Notes: a model not told the origin generated them from the letters alone. Counted from the first letter of the stretch, positions 42,227 through 53,847 are shown. The stretch: DNA of 64,000 bases from Heliocidaris erythrogramma (GCA_025617745.1 CM046870.1:30585927-30649926); one strand, 5' to 3'. Numbers and translations: made by a program.

Positions 42227-43752
42227 AGTCTCACAAGTCTTCTGACAACTTTTCCGAGAGTTCTGTTGGTCTTGCAGGTGATTGCATGGTCTACTGATAT
42301 ATCCTGTTTTATTACAAAGTCTGATGATAGAGACTACATCATCTGTGAAGTTCCTTCTCCTCATGTGACCTCTGACCTCATATTTCTTTTGTCAATAAAA
42401 CAAGTCAAACATGGCCAACTCACATATGAAACACATATCCTGGATACAGCACATTTCAGAAAGATTTATGAGAGGTACATGAGTAGAAACACACTCAAAT
42501 TCTTTTCTTTTTCTATAAATTTCCTTATATATCATTTGTTTTATATCTTTCAATCTTGACCTCATATATCACATTTATGCAGGTCTAATTGCATGGAAAC
42601 AAAGTAAATGAGATAAAATTTGAAATTGAGGACGAGTTGCAAATATAATGATCGAAATATGAAACCTAATTCAATTGTGTGACATTGACCTTAAATTGTT
42701 TTTTTTATTTGTCTGGAGCAGAATTCAACTTCAAGCAATCAATAAGCAATACATAAAATAAATTAATTCATGACAAGTTGTGTAACCATGCGTGTAAAGC
42801 ATTAAAGTTTGAATAGCATTTTTTTTCAGGTCTACACATTCATATTAAAAGAAAAAAAAATTCTTTTAAGATATATTTGCTTCAAAGAGAGTCAAACAAA
42901 ACAATACACAATGAAACGGAAACCACAAGATATATTTTTATGTAATATCACAGTGCTGTACTTCATATATAACTTCAGTAGTCAGTACAGAGTACCTCAA
43001 CCTCTCTCTACAACAACATAAATTAATTTTCCCTCCAAAAATGACCTCCTATACCTTCTGGCAAAGTTTAAATTCAGCAGAGGGGCTCAAAGGCTCTCCC
43101 CAAAATATTGTTCCCCAAAGTCTCCCTATGAAGCTGATCATTAGCACTCATAAAGGGAGCAAGTTTTACCAAACAGGACCCGCTGGGGCAATTTGTTATG
43201 TTAGAAAGCAAAGGTTTATTGTGATTCTCTCTTTGATGGGTGTTTATGTGTGACAGGTTATAGGGAGATATAGGTGACAAATTCTACACCATAGGGTCTC
43301 ACCATTTCCTGTCAATTGTACTTTTATTCCGGGGATGCCCTACCCCCTCATGAAAGAGATAGGAATCTTTGCGTCACGGTATGCATATCCTTAAGGTCTA
43401 GCGCCCCTGGATATTAATGTATGAAAGTTTTCAAAATGTTATCATCAATAATCATTGCTATAACATAAATTCACGTGAGCAATTCAAAATCTTTTACAGA
43501 ATCTACTTAAAATGACAGTAAATTGAAGCTCCTAATGGTGCCATCTTTCAACAGGATTTGATAAGTGTCTGTGCCTCTAATTTTCCCATCATGCCCCATT
43601 CTAGTTTGTAGATGCTTAGAATGTACAGTGTATCTGTAGGCAATTTTCCACATGTGCAACATCAAAAATAATAGTTTGAAATATAAAATGTACATATTTG
43701 TAGGCGCCTTGAGCATCCTCTGGGATGGATACGTGAGCAATATAAATGTAAC
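42227..43752. other. Non-coding stretch
   Basis: AT-rich. A 97-codon plus-strand frame at 42,266-42,559 opens after TTGCAG but its amino acid content is unremarkable and no partner exon was found. Confidence 0.4.
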
Positions 43753-43800
43753 TATTATTATTATTATTATAGGATTTGAAGGTTTGCATGGTGAATTTGT

Positions 43801-43857
43801 AATTCAGAAAAAAGGTTTGCGGTACAACCATGTGAGTTGGAATAACTCCACGTTCCG
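43801..43857 (+). repeat. 57-bp inverted repeat, left copy
   Basis: AATTCAGAAAAAAGGTTTGC, then GGTACAACCATGTGAGTTGG, then AATAACTCCACGTTCCG. Matches the complement of 48,101-48,157 except for G/A in the GGTTTGC part. Confidence 0.9.
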
Positions 43858-44326
43858 CAGATGTTCAACCTTAATTGCTTTCTTCAACAGGATTTTGTGT
43901 CCTTTTTCTTTCCGATTTTGTCTTCACCCCCTTTTTTTTTTCCACAGGTTATACAGGTTTACCATTGTTCATCACCTCTCTCCCCCCACAGGCAACTCCT
44001 GATGTCTTCTTTTTATCAATCGCTTTTTTTCCACATGTATTTTAACCACAATTGCTTCCCTCAACAGGATTTCATGTTTCTCTCCTCAACTTGTTCATTA
44101 CCTTTGTTTTGTTGTTTTATATTCATCATTAGGATGTCAATTATTTCACCCCTTTTTCCCACATGTATGTTTTAACCTTAATGTCTTTCCTCAACAGGAT
44201 GACTTGTTTCTCTCCACAGATTATCTCCAACAGGATTTCATGTTTCTCTCCTCAATTTGTTCATTATCATGTTTTTTCACCTTTCTCTCCACAGCCACAC
44301 CGGTCCACTTCATTCACAACATTCAT
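43858..44326. repeat. Pyrimidine-rich repeats with acceptor-like motifs, left side
   Basis: Degenerate units of roughly 130-170 bases: AACCTTAATTGCTTTC..CAACAGGAT, TTTCTCTCCTCAA..TTGTTCATTA and TCTCCACAG. At least five polypyrimidine-AG junctions resemble 3' splice sites. Similar units recur at 47,740-47,960. Confidence 0.6.
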
Positions 44327-44401
44327 TAGATTGACGTAAAGTCAATCTTCTATTCTCGTTCGCATTCTGCATTCTTATTAGATTGACGTAAAGTCAATCT
44401 T
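44327..44401. repeat. Two copies of the hairpin TAGATTGACGT-AA-AGTCAATCT
   Basis: TTAGATTGACGTAAAGTCAAT at 44,326 and 44,378, each able to fold on itself, separated by TTCTATTCTCGTTCG. The outer TAGATTGACGT is the inverted complement of ACGTCAATCTA at 46,026-46,036 and 47,658-47,668. Confidence 0.75.
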
Positions 44402-44455
44402 CTGTTCTCGTTCACGTTCTGCATTCTTATTCTTCTTCTGTGTTCTTCTTCTTTA

Positions 44456-46068
44456 GCCTCAGACCCCATTCGTTTTGCACAGGGTGTTTGTGCGCTCTGT
44501 CTAGGTCCTTTCCCCTTGTCCATTTCATTTCAAATTTCGTATGCATGTTCCTTGGCATGTCTAGTTGTGCACTGAGGTCTTCGTTTTTCGAATTCACTCA
44601 TGCATGACCGTCCAGGCGCCATTTTGTCCGTTTTGGGGGCATTTTCATGCCTTTTGTTCTCCTTGCCTATCTCAGCTATCCTACATCCTACAGACTTCTA
44701 ACAAATTCCTGTAGATAGTCCAAGAGTTGCTATTTACATTCTTTTTTTAAAGTGAATACCAAAAATGCCATCTTCACACTGTAAATTTAAGTCCGAAATC
44801 CGCCATGTTGAAAAACGCTAAATTTCTTGAAATTTTCCCTCCCGAATATTAAAAATTCCTATAACTTTCTCATATCAATTGATTTTTGTCTCAAACTTTT
44901 ACCATGTGTTGGTCTTGCTATTGCACACATTTCTGCCATATTTCATGCATTTCTGATTACGCATTATATAAACAGCGCCCTCTAAAGTTTTCAAAACGGC
45001 TCCCTTCATGTGGCCGTATCTCCGTCATGCCTGGGTAAACCCGTACCCTTTTTTGGATTTAGATACTTCAAGATATACCCTTTTCAGCCAAATAAAAAAA
45101 TATATACCTCATCACTGACCGACTTTGAGAAAATTGCACTTGAAAATCACAATATTTGCATAAATGAAGAAATAAAGACAAATTGCTCTAATTTTGTGAA
45201 GATTCATCGTACGTCTTTGAAATTTGGTGGGTATGTGTATTTGTGTATGTGGCAACTGTTAACTTAATTTCGTTGAAATCGATGACGTCATCGCGAAGAT
45301 ATTACGTAAAAACCTTAATTTACTATGCATTACATAATATTGCATAATATGCTTATTTTAAATGGCGCGCTAGTTGCAGTTGGCTCACAATGACCGCAAT
45401 GAAATTCCCTTGTCAGGGATGCAAAAACAGATATATGGTCTCACAGAATATTTTGAGTAAATCGCAATTGAAGTCGGGTCATTATACGGATCCTGCACAT
45501 GTATTACATGTATTGTCTATGGGGCAAATCGGTTTCCCGCATTTGGCCCCCTGAACGATTTTTATTTTCTTGAAATTTTGCAGGTACATGCTTCGAGGCA
45601 AAATGAAGAGACTCTCAAAGCCAGATTTTTAATATCTATCAAGCGCTTTGTTTTAATCGCAATTTTATATCCTGCACAGATACAACTACCTAGGAACTAT
45701 GGCATGCCATCCGGGCCAGATTTCCATTGTGGCCAATTTGTTTTGCATGCAGTGCTTGTGATCACTGTCTAGGTCCTTTCCCCTTGTCCATTTCGATTCA
45801 AATTTCGTATGTATGTTCCTTGGCATGCCATGTAATGCACTGAACTCTTCATTTTCCGGAATCACTCATGCATGACCGTCCAGGCGCCATTTTGTCCGTG
45901 TTTCGTACCTTTTGTTCGATTTTGGCTATCTCCACTATTCCAGATGCTACAGACTTCAAACAAATTGCTATAGATAGTTTAAGAAATGCTTTTTATTTTA
46001 CTGTTCAATGACATGCAAAATACAGACGTCAATCTATGCACATCGTTCTGATACGATTGCAATTCTAG
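44456..46068 (+). repeat. 1.63-kb tandem duplication, unit 1
   Basis: Runs from CAGACCCCATTCGTTTTGCA to CGATTGCAATTCTAG and is repeated with a shift of about 1,631 bases. It contains an internal older duplication: TCTAGGTCCTTTCCCCTTGT...CATGACCGTCCAGGCGCC occurs at about 44,500-44,625 and 45,771-45,893. The 85-codon open frame at 45,010-45,267 shows mostly amino-acid-changing differences from its partner, so it is not under coding constraint. Confidence 0.88.
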
Positions 46069-46086
46069 TTTTCTTCTTCTTCTTCT

Positions 46087-47700
46087 TCCTCAGACCCCAT
46101 TCGTTTTGCACGGGGTGTTTGTGCGCTCTGTCTAGGTCCTTTCCCCTTGTCCATTCCATTCCAAATTTCGTATGCATGTTCCTTGGCATGTCTAGTTGTG
46201 CATTGAGGTCTTTGTTTTCCAAACTCACTCATGCATGACCGTCCAGGCGCCATTTTGTCCGTTTTGGGGCCATTTTCATGTCTTTTGTTTTCCTTGCCTA
46301 TCTCAGCTATCCTACATCCTACAGACTTCTAACAAATTCCTGTAGATAGTCCAAGAGTTGCTATTTACATTCTTTTTTTAAATTTAATACGAAAAATGCC
46401 ATCTTCACACTGTAAATTTAAGTCCGAAATCCGCCATATTGAAAAATGCGAAATTTCTTGAAATTTTCACTCCCGAATATTAAAAATTCCTATAACTTTG
46501 TCATATCCATTGATTTTTATGCCAAACCTTTACCATATCTTGGTCCTGTCATTGCACACATGTCTTGCAAATTTAATGCATTTCTGATTACGCATTATAT
46601 AAACAGCGCCCTCTAAAGTTTTCAAAACGGCTCTCTTCATGTGGCCGTATCTCCGTCATGCCTGGGTAAACCCGTACCCTTTTTTGGATTTAGATACTTC
46701 AAGATATACCCTTTTCAGCCAAATAAAAAAATATATACCTCATTACTGACCGACTTTGAGAAAATTGCACTTGAAAATCCCAATATTTGCATAAATGCCG
46801 AAATAAAGACTAATTGCTCTAATTTTGTGAACGTTCAACGTACGTCTTTGAAATTTGGTGGGTATGTGTATTTATGTATTTGACAACTGTTAACCAAATT
46901 TGGTTGAAATCGATGACGTCATCGCAAAGATATTACGTAATAACCTTAATTTACTATGCATTACATAATATTGCATAATATGCTTATTTTAAATGGCGCG
47001 CTAGTTGCAGTTGGCTCACAATGACCGCAATGAAATTCCCTCGTCAGGGATGCAAAAAAAGATATATGGTCTCACAGAATATTTTGAGTAAATCGCGATG
47101 GAAGTCGGGTCATTATACGGATCCTGCACATGTATTACATGTATTGTCTATGGGGCAAATCGGTTTCCCACATTTGGCCCCCTGAACGATTTTTATTTTT
47201 CTTGAAATTTTGCAGGTACATGCTTCGAGGCAAAATGAAGAGACTCTAGAAGCCAGATTTTTAATATCTATCAAGCGCTTTGTTTTAATCGCAATTTTAT
47301 ATCCTGCATAGATGCCACTGCCAAGGAAATATGGCATGCCATCCGGGCCAGATTTCCATTGTGGCCAATTTGTTTTGCATGCAGTGCTTGTGATCACTGT
47401 CTAGGTCCTTTCTCCTTGTCCATTTCGATTCAAATTTCGTATGCATGTTCCTTGGCATGCCATGTAATGCACTGAACTCTTCATTTTCCGGAATCACTCA
47501 TGCATGACCGTCCAGGCGCCATTTTGTCCGTGTTTCGTACCTTTTGTTCGATTTTGCCTATCTCCACTACTCTAGATGCTACAGACTTCAAACAAATTGC
47601 TATAGATAGTTTAAGAGATGCTTTTTACTTTACTGTTCAATGACATGCAAAATACAGACGTCAATCTATGCACATCGTTCTGATACGATTGCAATTCTAG
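46087..47700 (+). repeat. 1.63-kb tandem duplication, unit 2
   Basis: Second copy, mostly identical to unit 1 with scattered substitutions (for example near 46,515-46,575) and few indels. Separated from unit 1 by (TTC)n. The partner open frame at 46,641-46,883 ends earlier than in unit 1. Confidence 0.88.
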
Positions 47701-48074
47701 TTATTAATATACTCATTCTGGTGTCAATATTTCACCTTTTCCATATGTGTGTTTTAACCTTAATTTCTTTCCTCAACAGGATGTCATGTTTCTCTCCACA
47801 GATTACCTACTGTCCTAATCCCCCTTTTGTTTCCAGCTTATCCAGAAGGTTAATTGGTTTCTTAGTCCTATTGTTCACTTGTTTTCAATGTTTCTTTTCA
47901 ACGCAGGACTCTTTTGATGTTACTTATCCTTTCAATGCAGGCACCTTGATGTTATTTATCCTTTCAATGTAGGTACTTTGATGTTACTGTTACTATTTCT
48001 TTCTATACTAATTCCGTTTTAATAAGTGCTACTTCATATATAAATTCTGCTGATTTATTCGCTCTTCTCATTCT
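47701..48074. repeat. Pyrimidine-rich repeats with acceptor-like motifs, right side
   Basis: Units related to the left side (AACCTTAATTTCTTTCCTCA-ACAGGAT, TTTCTCTCCACAG) followed by three copies of TTTCAAYGYAGGNAC.TTTGATGTTA near 47,897, 47,931 and 47,964. Confidence 0.6.
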
Positions 48075-48157
48075 CCTGACGACGGCCAGAGCATTCTGAC
48101 CGGAACGTGGAGTTATTCCAACTCACATGGTTGTACCGTAAACCTTTTTTCTGAATT
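48075..48157 (+). repeat. 57-bp inverted repeat, right copy, preceded by a hammerhead-like motif
   Basis: CCTGACGA, then a hairpin CGGCCAGA-GCAT-TCTGACCG, then GAACG at 48,075-48,106, directly followed by the inverted repeat GTGGAGTTATTCCAACTCAC. This order (CTGANGA, stem II, GAAAC-like, stem III) is that of type I hammerhead ribozymes found in Penelope-like elements. Here the GAAA box is altered and the cleavage triplet is not evident, so it is probably inactive. Confidence 0.45.
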
Positions 48158-48295
48158 ATTATTATTATTATTTACCAAACAGCTGTTTGTCGAAATTCAA
48201 AATAAAATTCAAAATAAAATGCAATAAATTTTCAAATTATAAACACAATTTAGCAGTTACTGTAAGGTGGCGCTGTTTTGCAAGTTTAATGCCAT

Positions 48296-48535
48296 TTTAA
48301 AGGGAAGGTTGAGTTCGGGGAGAGGTGAAAAATAATTTGTGAGCTTTCTCATTCTTATTATGTCAGTTTGGAAGATTATCATAGTAGATATGTCCCCTGA
48401 AAAGGATTGCTCTTCAAATACCTTCACATTAAAATTATGACAAGAAACAGCTGAAATGTTCGGGCCAAACATTTGTGTGTAGTCCCATATACATATTTCT
48501 GTGTGCAGTGCATGTGAATCTTAGCAGGATCGTAG
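48296..48535 (-). mobile_element. Non-autonomous inverted-repeat element, copy 3 (truncated)
   Basis: On the minus strand it matches the right two-thirds of the copies at 5,551 and 25,090, starting TTTTAAAGGGAAGGTTGAG at 48,296. Similarity stops near AGCAGGATC at about 48,530, so the other end is missing. Confidence 0.75.
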
Positions 48536-49700
48536 GCAATGGGTAAACTTCTTTAAAAGATTCTGAAATCAAATGTGGCAAGATTATACATATACAGATG
48601 GTTGGTGATATGAAATTTCCTTGAAATTATTCCTGTCCTTATGAAGATATCTACAATTTTAGAATTATTCTTCAAGCGGCACGGATGAAGCTTTTCTTGA
48701 AAATCAATCACATTTACCCTTTCTATCAACAATTTTTAAAGGATTCAGGGATGCCATGCCTATACCCTACTCACACCAACAAGACAGGCACCAGACTGAA
48801 TATGAGCCTGATCAGTCAGTTAGTCACGGACAACGGACATTTGACAAATTTTGAAAGTTTGAAGGCCTGTAGAAAATAATCATTTAATTGAAGAGAGAGC
48901 TATTTTATGTTTCATTGTGAAAGGCATCACTGAAAGGGTTGAAATTTGATAGGATTTGGTTGCCACGGTGGCCTACTAAAATAATAATCCATAACATATT
49001 CAATGTCATGGACGGACACAATGCCCACTTTTAACTGATCAGGCTCATATACCAAACAAAATATATTATAATATCCTGAACGGCAAAGATTCGTCCATTG
49101 CTGCTGGTATTAAGAGAAGAGTAATTTCAGTGGTGTTGCTGGGCTATGACATTGTAAACAGATTATTTAACGCTTTTACTGCTTCATCACTAAGTCGATT
49201 GACGTCAATTCTATTTTCTGAGAAATACAAATGTGGACTTTAAGTGCAGTGTCGAATCATTTACTGGAACTTGTTTAATCCTCGGCTTGACCTGGCAAGA
49301 AGTAGCTTTTGCAAAAAAAAAGTAATAATGATAAAATTAAAGTCACAGGTGGTCGTTTTAATGAAGAGGAAATGGTTACTTGGGGGTAAATGAGGGCTTA
49401 TTATATCCCCATTACTTCCTCTAAATGTCACTCTAATATTTCAACAGCGAGCCAAACCACAATCCTTTCAAAGCTATTAAAGGATCTTTTAATGCTGGAA
49501 AGATGATGAAAGGGTACACAAAATATTATTTCTTTTGATCTTTTCATGAAGGTTTGAATATATGGTCATTTATCTGAACTTGTCAGTAATATCAGGACAA
49601 AAACTAAATGAATCACAACACTGAATTATTGCAATTCAAAGACAGTTGCTTGCTGCTAAATTTACAAAGTTTCATATCGCGAAACCTGATGATTTTACAG
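48536..49700. other. Non-coding stretch
   Basis: Nothing recognised apart from a hairpin-family remnant (TTTCATATCGCGAAA, about 49,670). Confidence 0.45.
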
Positions 49701-49877
49701 TACAGTCAAACCTGCTTTAGCGACCACCTGTCTATAAAAAACACAATTTTTGTTTCCCCTGAAAAGTGTTTCTCTTTAAAATGTGTATTAAATGAACCTG
49801 TACATAAAGACCACCTGCTCATAAAGACCGCTTTTCTTGTCTCCCTTGAGTGGTCTTTATAGACAGGTTTCACTGTA
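49701..49877. mobile_element. Inverted-repeat element (TACAGTCAAACCTG family), copy 2
   Basis: 177 bases, same ends and TATAAAGACCACC interior as 32,445-32,639, with one arm shortened. Confidence 0.8.
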
Positions 49878-51167
49878 CTTCAAGGACAATAGCAAAGATG
49901 AGATCACTGTAATCTTTACAAGAGAGAACAGTTGGTTGGTTGATCCTTCAAGCTTGGATTACGATGCTGACCATGCTACATGCATTCTCCATTACACAGT
50001 GATCATTCTACGGGGTGGATGGACGAGTTCCATGTCTACGAAAATATATCTTTCTATCCTGTTACAATCACCCTATTTCCTTACTCATATAGCACTAACC
50101 AATCAATGTCCGATATGACCCTGATCTCATTAGATGACTAAAGACAACAGGTCCAAAACATTTCCAAAAATAACAATTGATAATCACCAGGCACGGGTGC
50201 ACAACACCTACAGAAATATGGGAACTTACACACTCTTCCTACAAATAATGAAATCATAATTTCTTCTGATATTACAAATGTATTAATATAACTTTGATGA
50301 GATTGCTTGAGATCTGCCTGACTTAACAACAGCCTTATGCATGTTAGTACAAGTAGGCCTACAGCTATGGGGATATCGGCCAAGAAATCCGATGGCAATC
50401 TTCGCATAGCAGTCAGAATGAAAACTATTTTTTTTAAACACATCTATGAAAAATATACTTGGAAATTGGAAGACAGAGGAAATTGGAAAAGAAATTGAAT
50501 TGAAAAAGTTTTCCAAACACCACCTTGTGTTTGGATAAAACAAAACTACATGTAGGTTTAGATGTGAAGGTACTTTAAAAAGAACAATGTAGGAATATGG
50601 TTTGAAAAAAACAACTTTTTAGCATTGTGTTGACAAGTTATCTAAAGGTGAAGTTAAATGAATTATTGGTGTAGCCTAAAAATGCAGGATGTTTTGAAGG
50701 CTGGTGGAAAATGAAAATTACTGTATATTGCTGACCTCAAATTTTAAGAACATTTTAATAGTTTCAAGTTGAACTTTTAAGACTTTTAAAGCCTAGGTTG
50801 ATAAACATGTCACCTTTACACCAAGGCTGATGTTACGTCATTATAAGGAGGCAATTGAAGCCAACAATGACTCTTAGAAGAAAGACTACACTGTCATACT
50901 CATTGTAGACATGATCAGGAAGGAAAAATCATCTAAAACTTCAAGGAAAGTGCCAAGAACTGATTCTGATACTTTTTCCTACATTGCAAGAAGAGGAGAC
51001 TTTAATACAGGTTGACAGTGAGAAGAAAGCCCTTGGCCTTTAGTCAATAGAATTACTCCAAAGCTGAGAAATCGGGAGGACCTAGGCTGGACTGGGAGAC
51101 ACGCCTCTGCACATGACTGTATTAGCATTGTTTTGTATGAATTGTACATTCCATCACATGTACATAT
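49878..51167. other. Non-coding stretch
   Basis: Overlapping minus-strand open frames at 50,138-50,543 (86-101 codons) contain a short unusual phrase (IAIGFLGRYPHSC), but flanking splice signals are poor. Nothing called. Confidence 0.4.
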
Positions 51168-51247
51168 TGTTTGATCAGAGCCAGAAGGGGCTAACTGATA
51201 TACTTTTTTGTACAGTTAACATCCTTCTGGCTTTCAACAGATGATAT
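51168..51247. mobile_element. Hairpin element copy
   Basis: TTGATCAGAGCCAGAAGG..CTAAC faces GTTAAC.TCCTTCTGGCTTTCAACAG; about 80 bases. Confidence 0.8.
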
Positions 51248-51599
51248 TTACACGTGTAGGTACCAGAATTAATAGAAATATATATTCATTTGCACATATA
51301 GCACTAGAAAACATAGGACTAGAAAATAATAGAGTGAAAAATATAATTGTTTGAGAAATAGAGAGTTGCAAAATACAATATACAAAATATTCAATAGCAA
51401 AGATAAAATAGAAATGGGAAGATAAAATTTAGTATGGAAGGGAAACTGATTCATATTGGTCCAGACAAATGGAGAAATATTAAATTCAACTTCAAAATGC
51501 CCAGAAGTCCTGTAAATTATAAATTTCCTTGAGCAGAATATTGATCACAGATGAGGAAGGTTTTTGTGAATCAATGACACCAGTCATGATTTGCGTTTC

Positions 51600-51823
51600 G
51601 AAGTCGAACTACAGGATAGAGAGAGATTGGGGAAGAGAGGGAAATAGATGGAACGAGGGAGGAAGAGAGGGAGGAAGAAAGGGAGACAGGAGGCAAGGAG
51701 GATGGGATTAAAGTGGGGGGAAGGGAAGAAGAGAAAGAGAGAAAAAACTAGGAAAGAGATAGGGAGGAAGAAATATAGGAGAGCTAGAGGGAAAGAAAGA
51801 TAGACTAATTAGTGAAAATGTTT

Positions 51824-51857
<34 letters not shown>

Positions 51858-51862
51858 AAGGG
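51600..51862. repeat. Purine-rich GGA/GA tract
   Basis: GGGAGGAAGAGAGG-type units then (GA)n at 51,824-51,850. It explains the Gly/Arg-rich open frame there. Confidence 0.8.
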
Positions 51863-52536
51863 GAGATGGGTGAGGGGTGGGGATGAGACAGCCCGGAACA
51901 AAGGGAGACGGTATAACAAATTTTTCAAAATGTCATGCCCCTATGGAAATCTCACAGGTTTCAAGTAGAAAGAGACTGCTTTTACATGTTTTACATTTTC
52001 AGTACAGTAGCAGCCTATTTCCTCAAGCAGATATGGTGTGTTTGCTCAACAAAATTACTCATAGCCCTTCATCATTTATGTATTAAAAATAAAAGCTTAA
52101 AATATCATCACAGGAATGATGTGCAGCTACGCAAATGCATAGTGTACATATTTATGTAAACAAACAAATGAATCAATCAATGATTTGGAAACACTTGAGT
52201 TAACATAACACATTGCTTGTTCACAAAACAATTGCATATTAAATGCGTCAATGAGTATGACTAATCATGAAATATCACAACAGATGAGTAACTAAATTAA
52301 CAAAAAAAAATAATCATAGTTGATACCCCGATGTACTCTTGTTCAGTTTCACTCAGCTGTACATGTAGGTCCTACATGTCCTACCATGTATGTCTTTTGT
52401 ACTGTATCATGGTACCGTAATGTCATTCATTACTTGATACAGGCATAATCCGTGAAAAAGAACAAGAAAAGATTTCAATCAATGGATCATAAACAATAAA
52501 TTACTTACATGTATGTACATACAGACAGTGATTGGA
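51863..52536. other. Non-coding stretch
   Basis: AT-rich, nothing recognised. Confidence 0.5.
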
Positions 52537-52625
52537 TATATCGTCTGTTGAGAGCCAGAAGGGCGTTAACTCTGTAGTAAAGTATATGAATCAATGTCCT
52601 TCTGGTTCTCACTCAGCAGACGATT
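52537..52625. mobile_element. Hairpin element, well-preserved copy
   Basis: ATATCGTCTGTTGAGAGCC, AGAAGGGCGTTAACTCTG on the left; ATGTCCTTCTGGTTCTC and CAGCAGACGAT on the right; 89 bases. Confidence 0.85.
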
Positions 52626-52945
52626 ATGGTAAAGTGAAAACCAAATTGAGTTGAATTCTTGGAAACAGTAAAAGTCACATTTATAAACCTTTTTTCAAAA
52701 GAAAACATTTTTCAGTCAAGTGATTTCTGATTTAGCATGTTTAGTGATTACTTAAGAAGTTAAGTGTAACCATGGTATTGAGACCATTTGATTTCACACT
52801 TCTTTCGTATTCCTCAAAAGAATACACTAAATACAAAAAGTGCACTCAGGAGGAAAACGAATTGGGAGGGATTTGACCCATGTTTTTCACATTTGATGCC
52901 ATAATGGCAACTGTATCAAAAAGACCAAATCTACTTCGTACTTAC
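52626..52945. other. Putative intron start of a second minus-strand gene
   Basis: Nothing recognised except the donor GTAAGTACG at its right edge. Confidence 0.3.
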
Positions 52946-53012
52946 CCTGCTTACCGTCCATGTTTCCAGATGTCTGTGTCACTATTCCATCCAATAAGCT
53001 GGTATAAATCAT
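52946..53012 (-). CDS. Possible first coding exon of a second gene
   Basis: ATG at 53,012 opens MIYTSLLDGIVTQTSGNMDG-KQ and runs into the perfect donor CAGG|GTAAGTACG. A second in-frame ATG at 52,961 (aacATGG) has the better start context, giving MDGKQ. An in-frame TGA lies just upstream. The next exon was not found. The CpG-richer segment to the right could be its promoter. Confidence 0.35.
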
Positions 53013-53099
53013 ATCCTCATAATATCAAAATCACACAGGGCTGCTGAAAGTGTACTCGAACGTGAGATCATGCAATACAAGATTATTCCTTCCTTTTGA

Positions 53100-53760
53100 G
53101 TTTTGTTTGTTCAAAAGTGAATTGTGTTGAATTTTCTGCAGAGTTCATCAAAGACACAAGTTCACGCATACAGATCAGTATCTCAACATGCATATAGGTC
53201 AGTGTGTGAAGCGTGTACACCACAAAGTTTTGGTGATGTGACTGAGAAAACGTGTGTTATGTCTGTCGTCTGACCCCAAAGTTTGATGGTTTATATCGCC
53301 CAGAGTTGAATGTGCACCCAGGGATAGGTTCGTCACTGCCGACTCTAGATCAAATTGCCCCCAAACTCTGAGGGGGGAGAGAGAGGGAGAGAGGGAGAGG
53401 GAGAGAGGGAGAGAGAGAGAGGGAATGAGTGAGTGAGCTAGAGCATGGCTAGAGCAACAACAAAAAAAGTTTTGGTTGTCAAGTGCGAAGTGAAAAGGAG
53501 CAACGGAAGCGCCTCCCAGTTGAAACCTATATTGCCAAGGACAACAAGGTTGTTAGTCCGTGATCAACCTGGGTGGGGCATCAACTTCGGAGAGTCTGGA
53601 ACACCTCTTGTCAAATTACAGTCGACTAATCGAAACCCAGGTTCAGAAACGCTCTTTATCATTTACACTCTCTCATCGGAGAGTTTCACGGTCTTTGATG
53701 CAGTCAGCCGTAGACTTCTAGTTATCAAATAATCAGGTCTGGAACGTATGTAGAGCAGAA
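53100..53760 (-). promoter_or_regulatory. CpG-richer segment, possible promoter region
   Basis: Several CpG clusters (catcttcgg-type, cggagag, tcgaaac, cgtcgtc) appear where the rest of the window has few. A (GAGAGG)n tract at 53,370-53,425 lies within. A 95-codon open frame on the plus strand (53,445-53,732) has a good start context but no recognisable domain. The position upstream of the candidate exon is the main reason for this call. Confidence 0.3.
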
Positions 53761-53847
53761 ACGAGCACAGATGACAACACCAATAAAAAGCCACTTGTCC
53801 AACTCCTGATACCGATACTACCATCTATAAACTGAAGCGAAAGAAGA

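Larger units (their letters stand above)
43753..48172. mobile_element. Composite repeat block bounded by inverted 57-bp repeats and (ATT)n
   Basis: The block begins with (ATT)n (43,753-43,770) and ends with (ATT)n (48,155-48,172). Just inside, 43,801-43,857 and 48,101-48,157 are inverted copies differing at one position. Between them are pyrimidine-rich flanks with repeated AACAGGAT and CCACAG motifs and a 1.63-kb tandem duplication. No protein domain is present. It may be a non-autonomous, Penelope-like insertion into an ATT microsatellite, or several insertions stacked together. Confidence 0.5.

Noticed and set aside
45010-46883. Pair of similar open frames of 80-85 codons (MAVSPSCLGKPVPFFGF...) in the 1.63-kb repeat
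   Set aside because: Most differences between the two copies change the amino acid and the frames end at different places, as expected for non-coding repeat DNA.
53445-53732. 95-codon plus-strand frame in the CpG-richer segment
   Set aside because: Good start context but no recognisable domain or splice partner, and it lies in what is more simply explained as a promoter region of the opposite strand.
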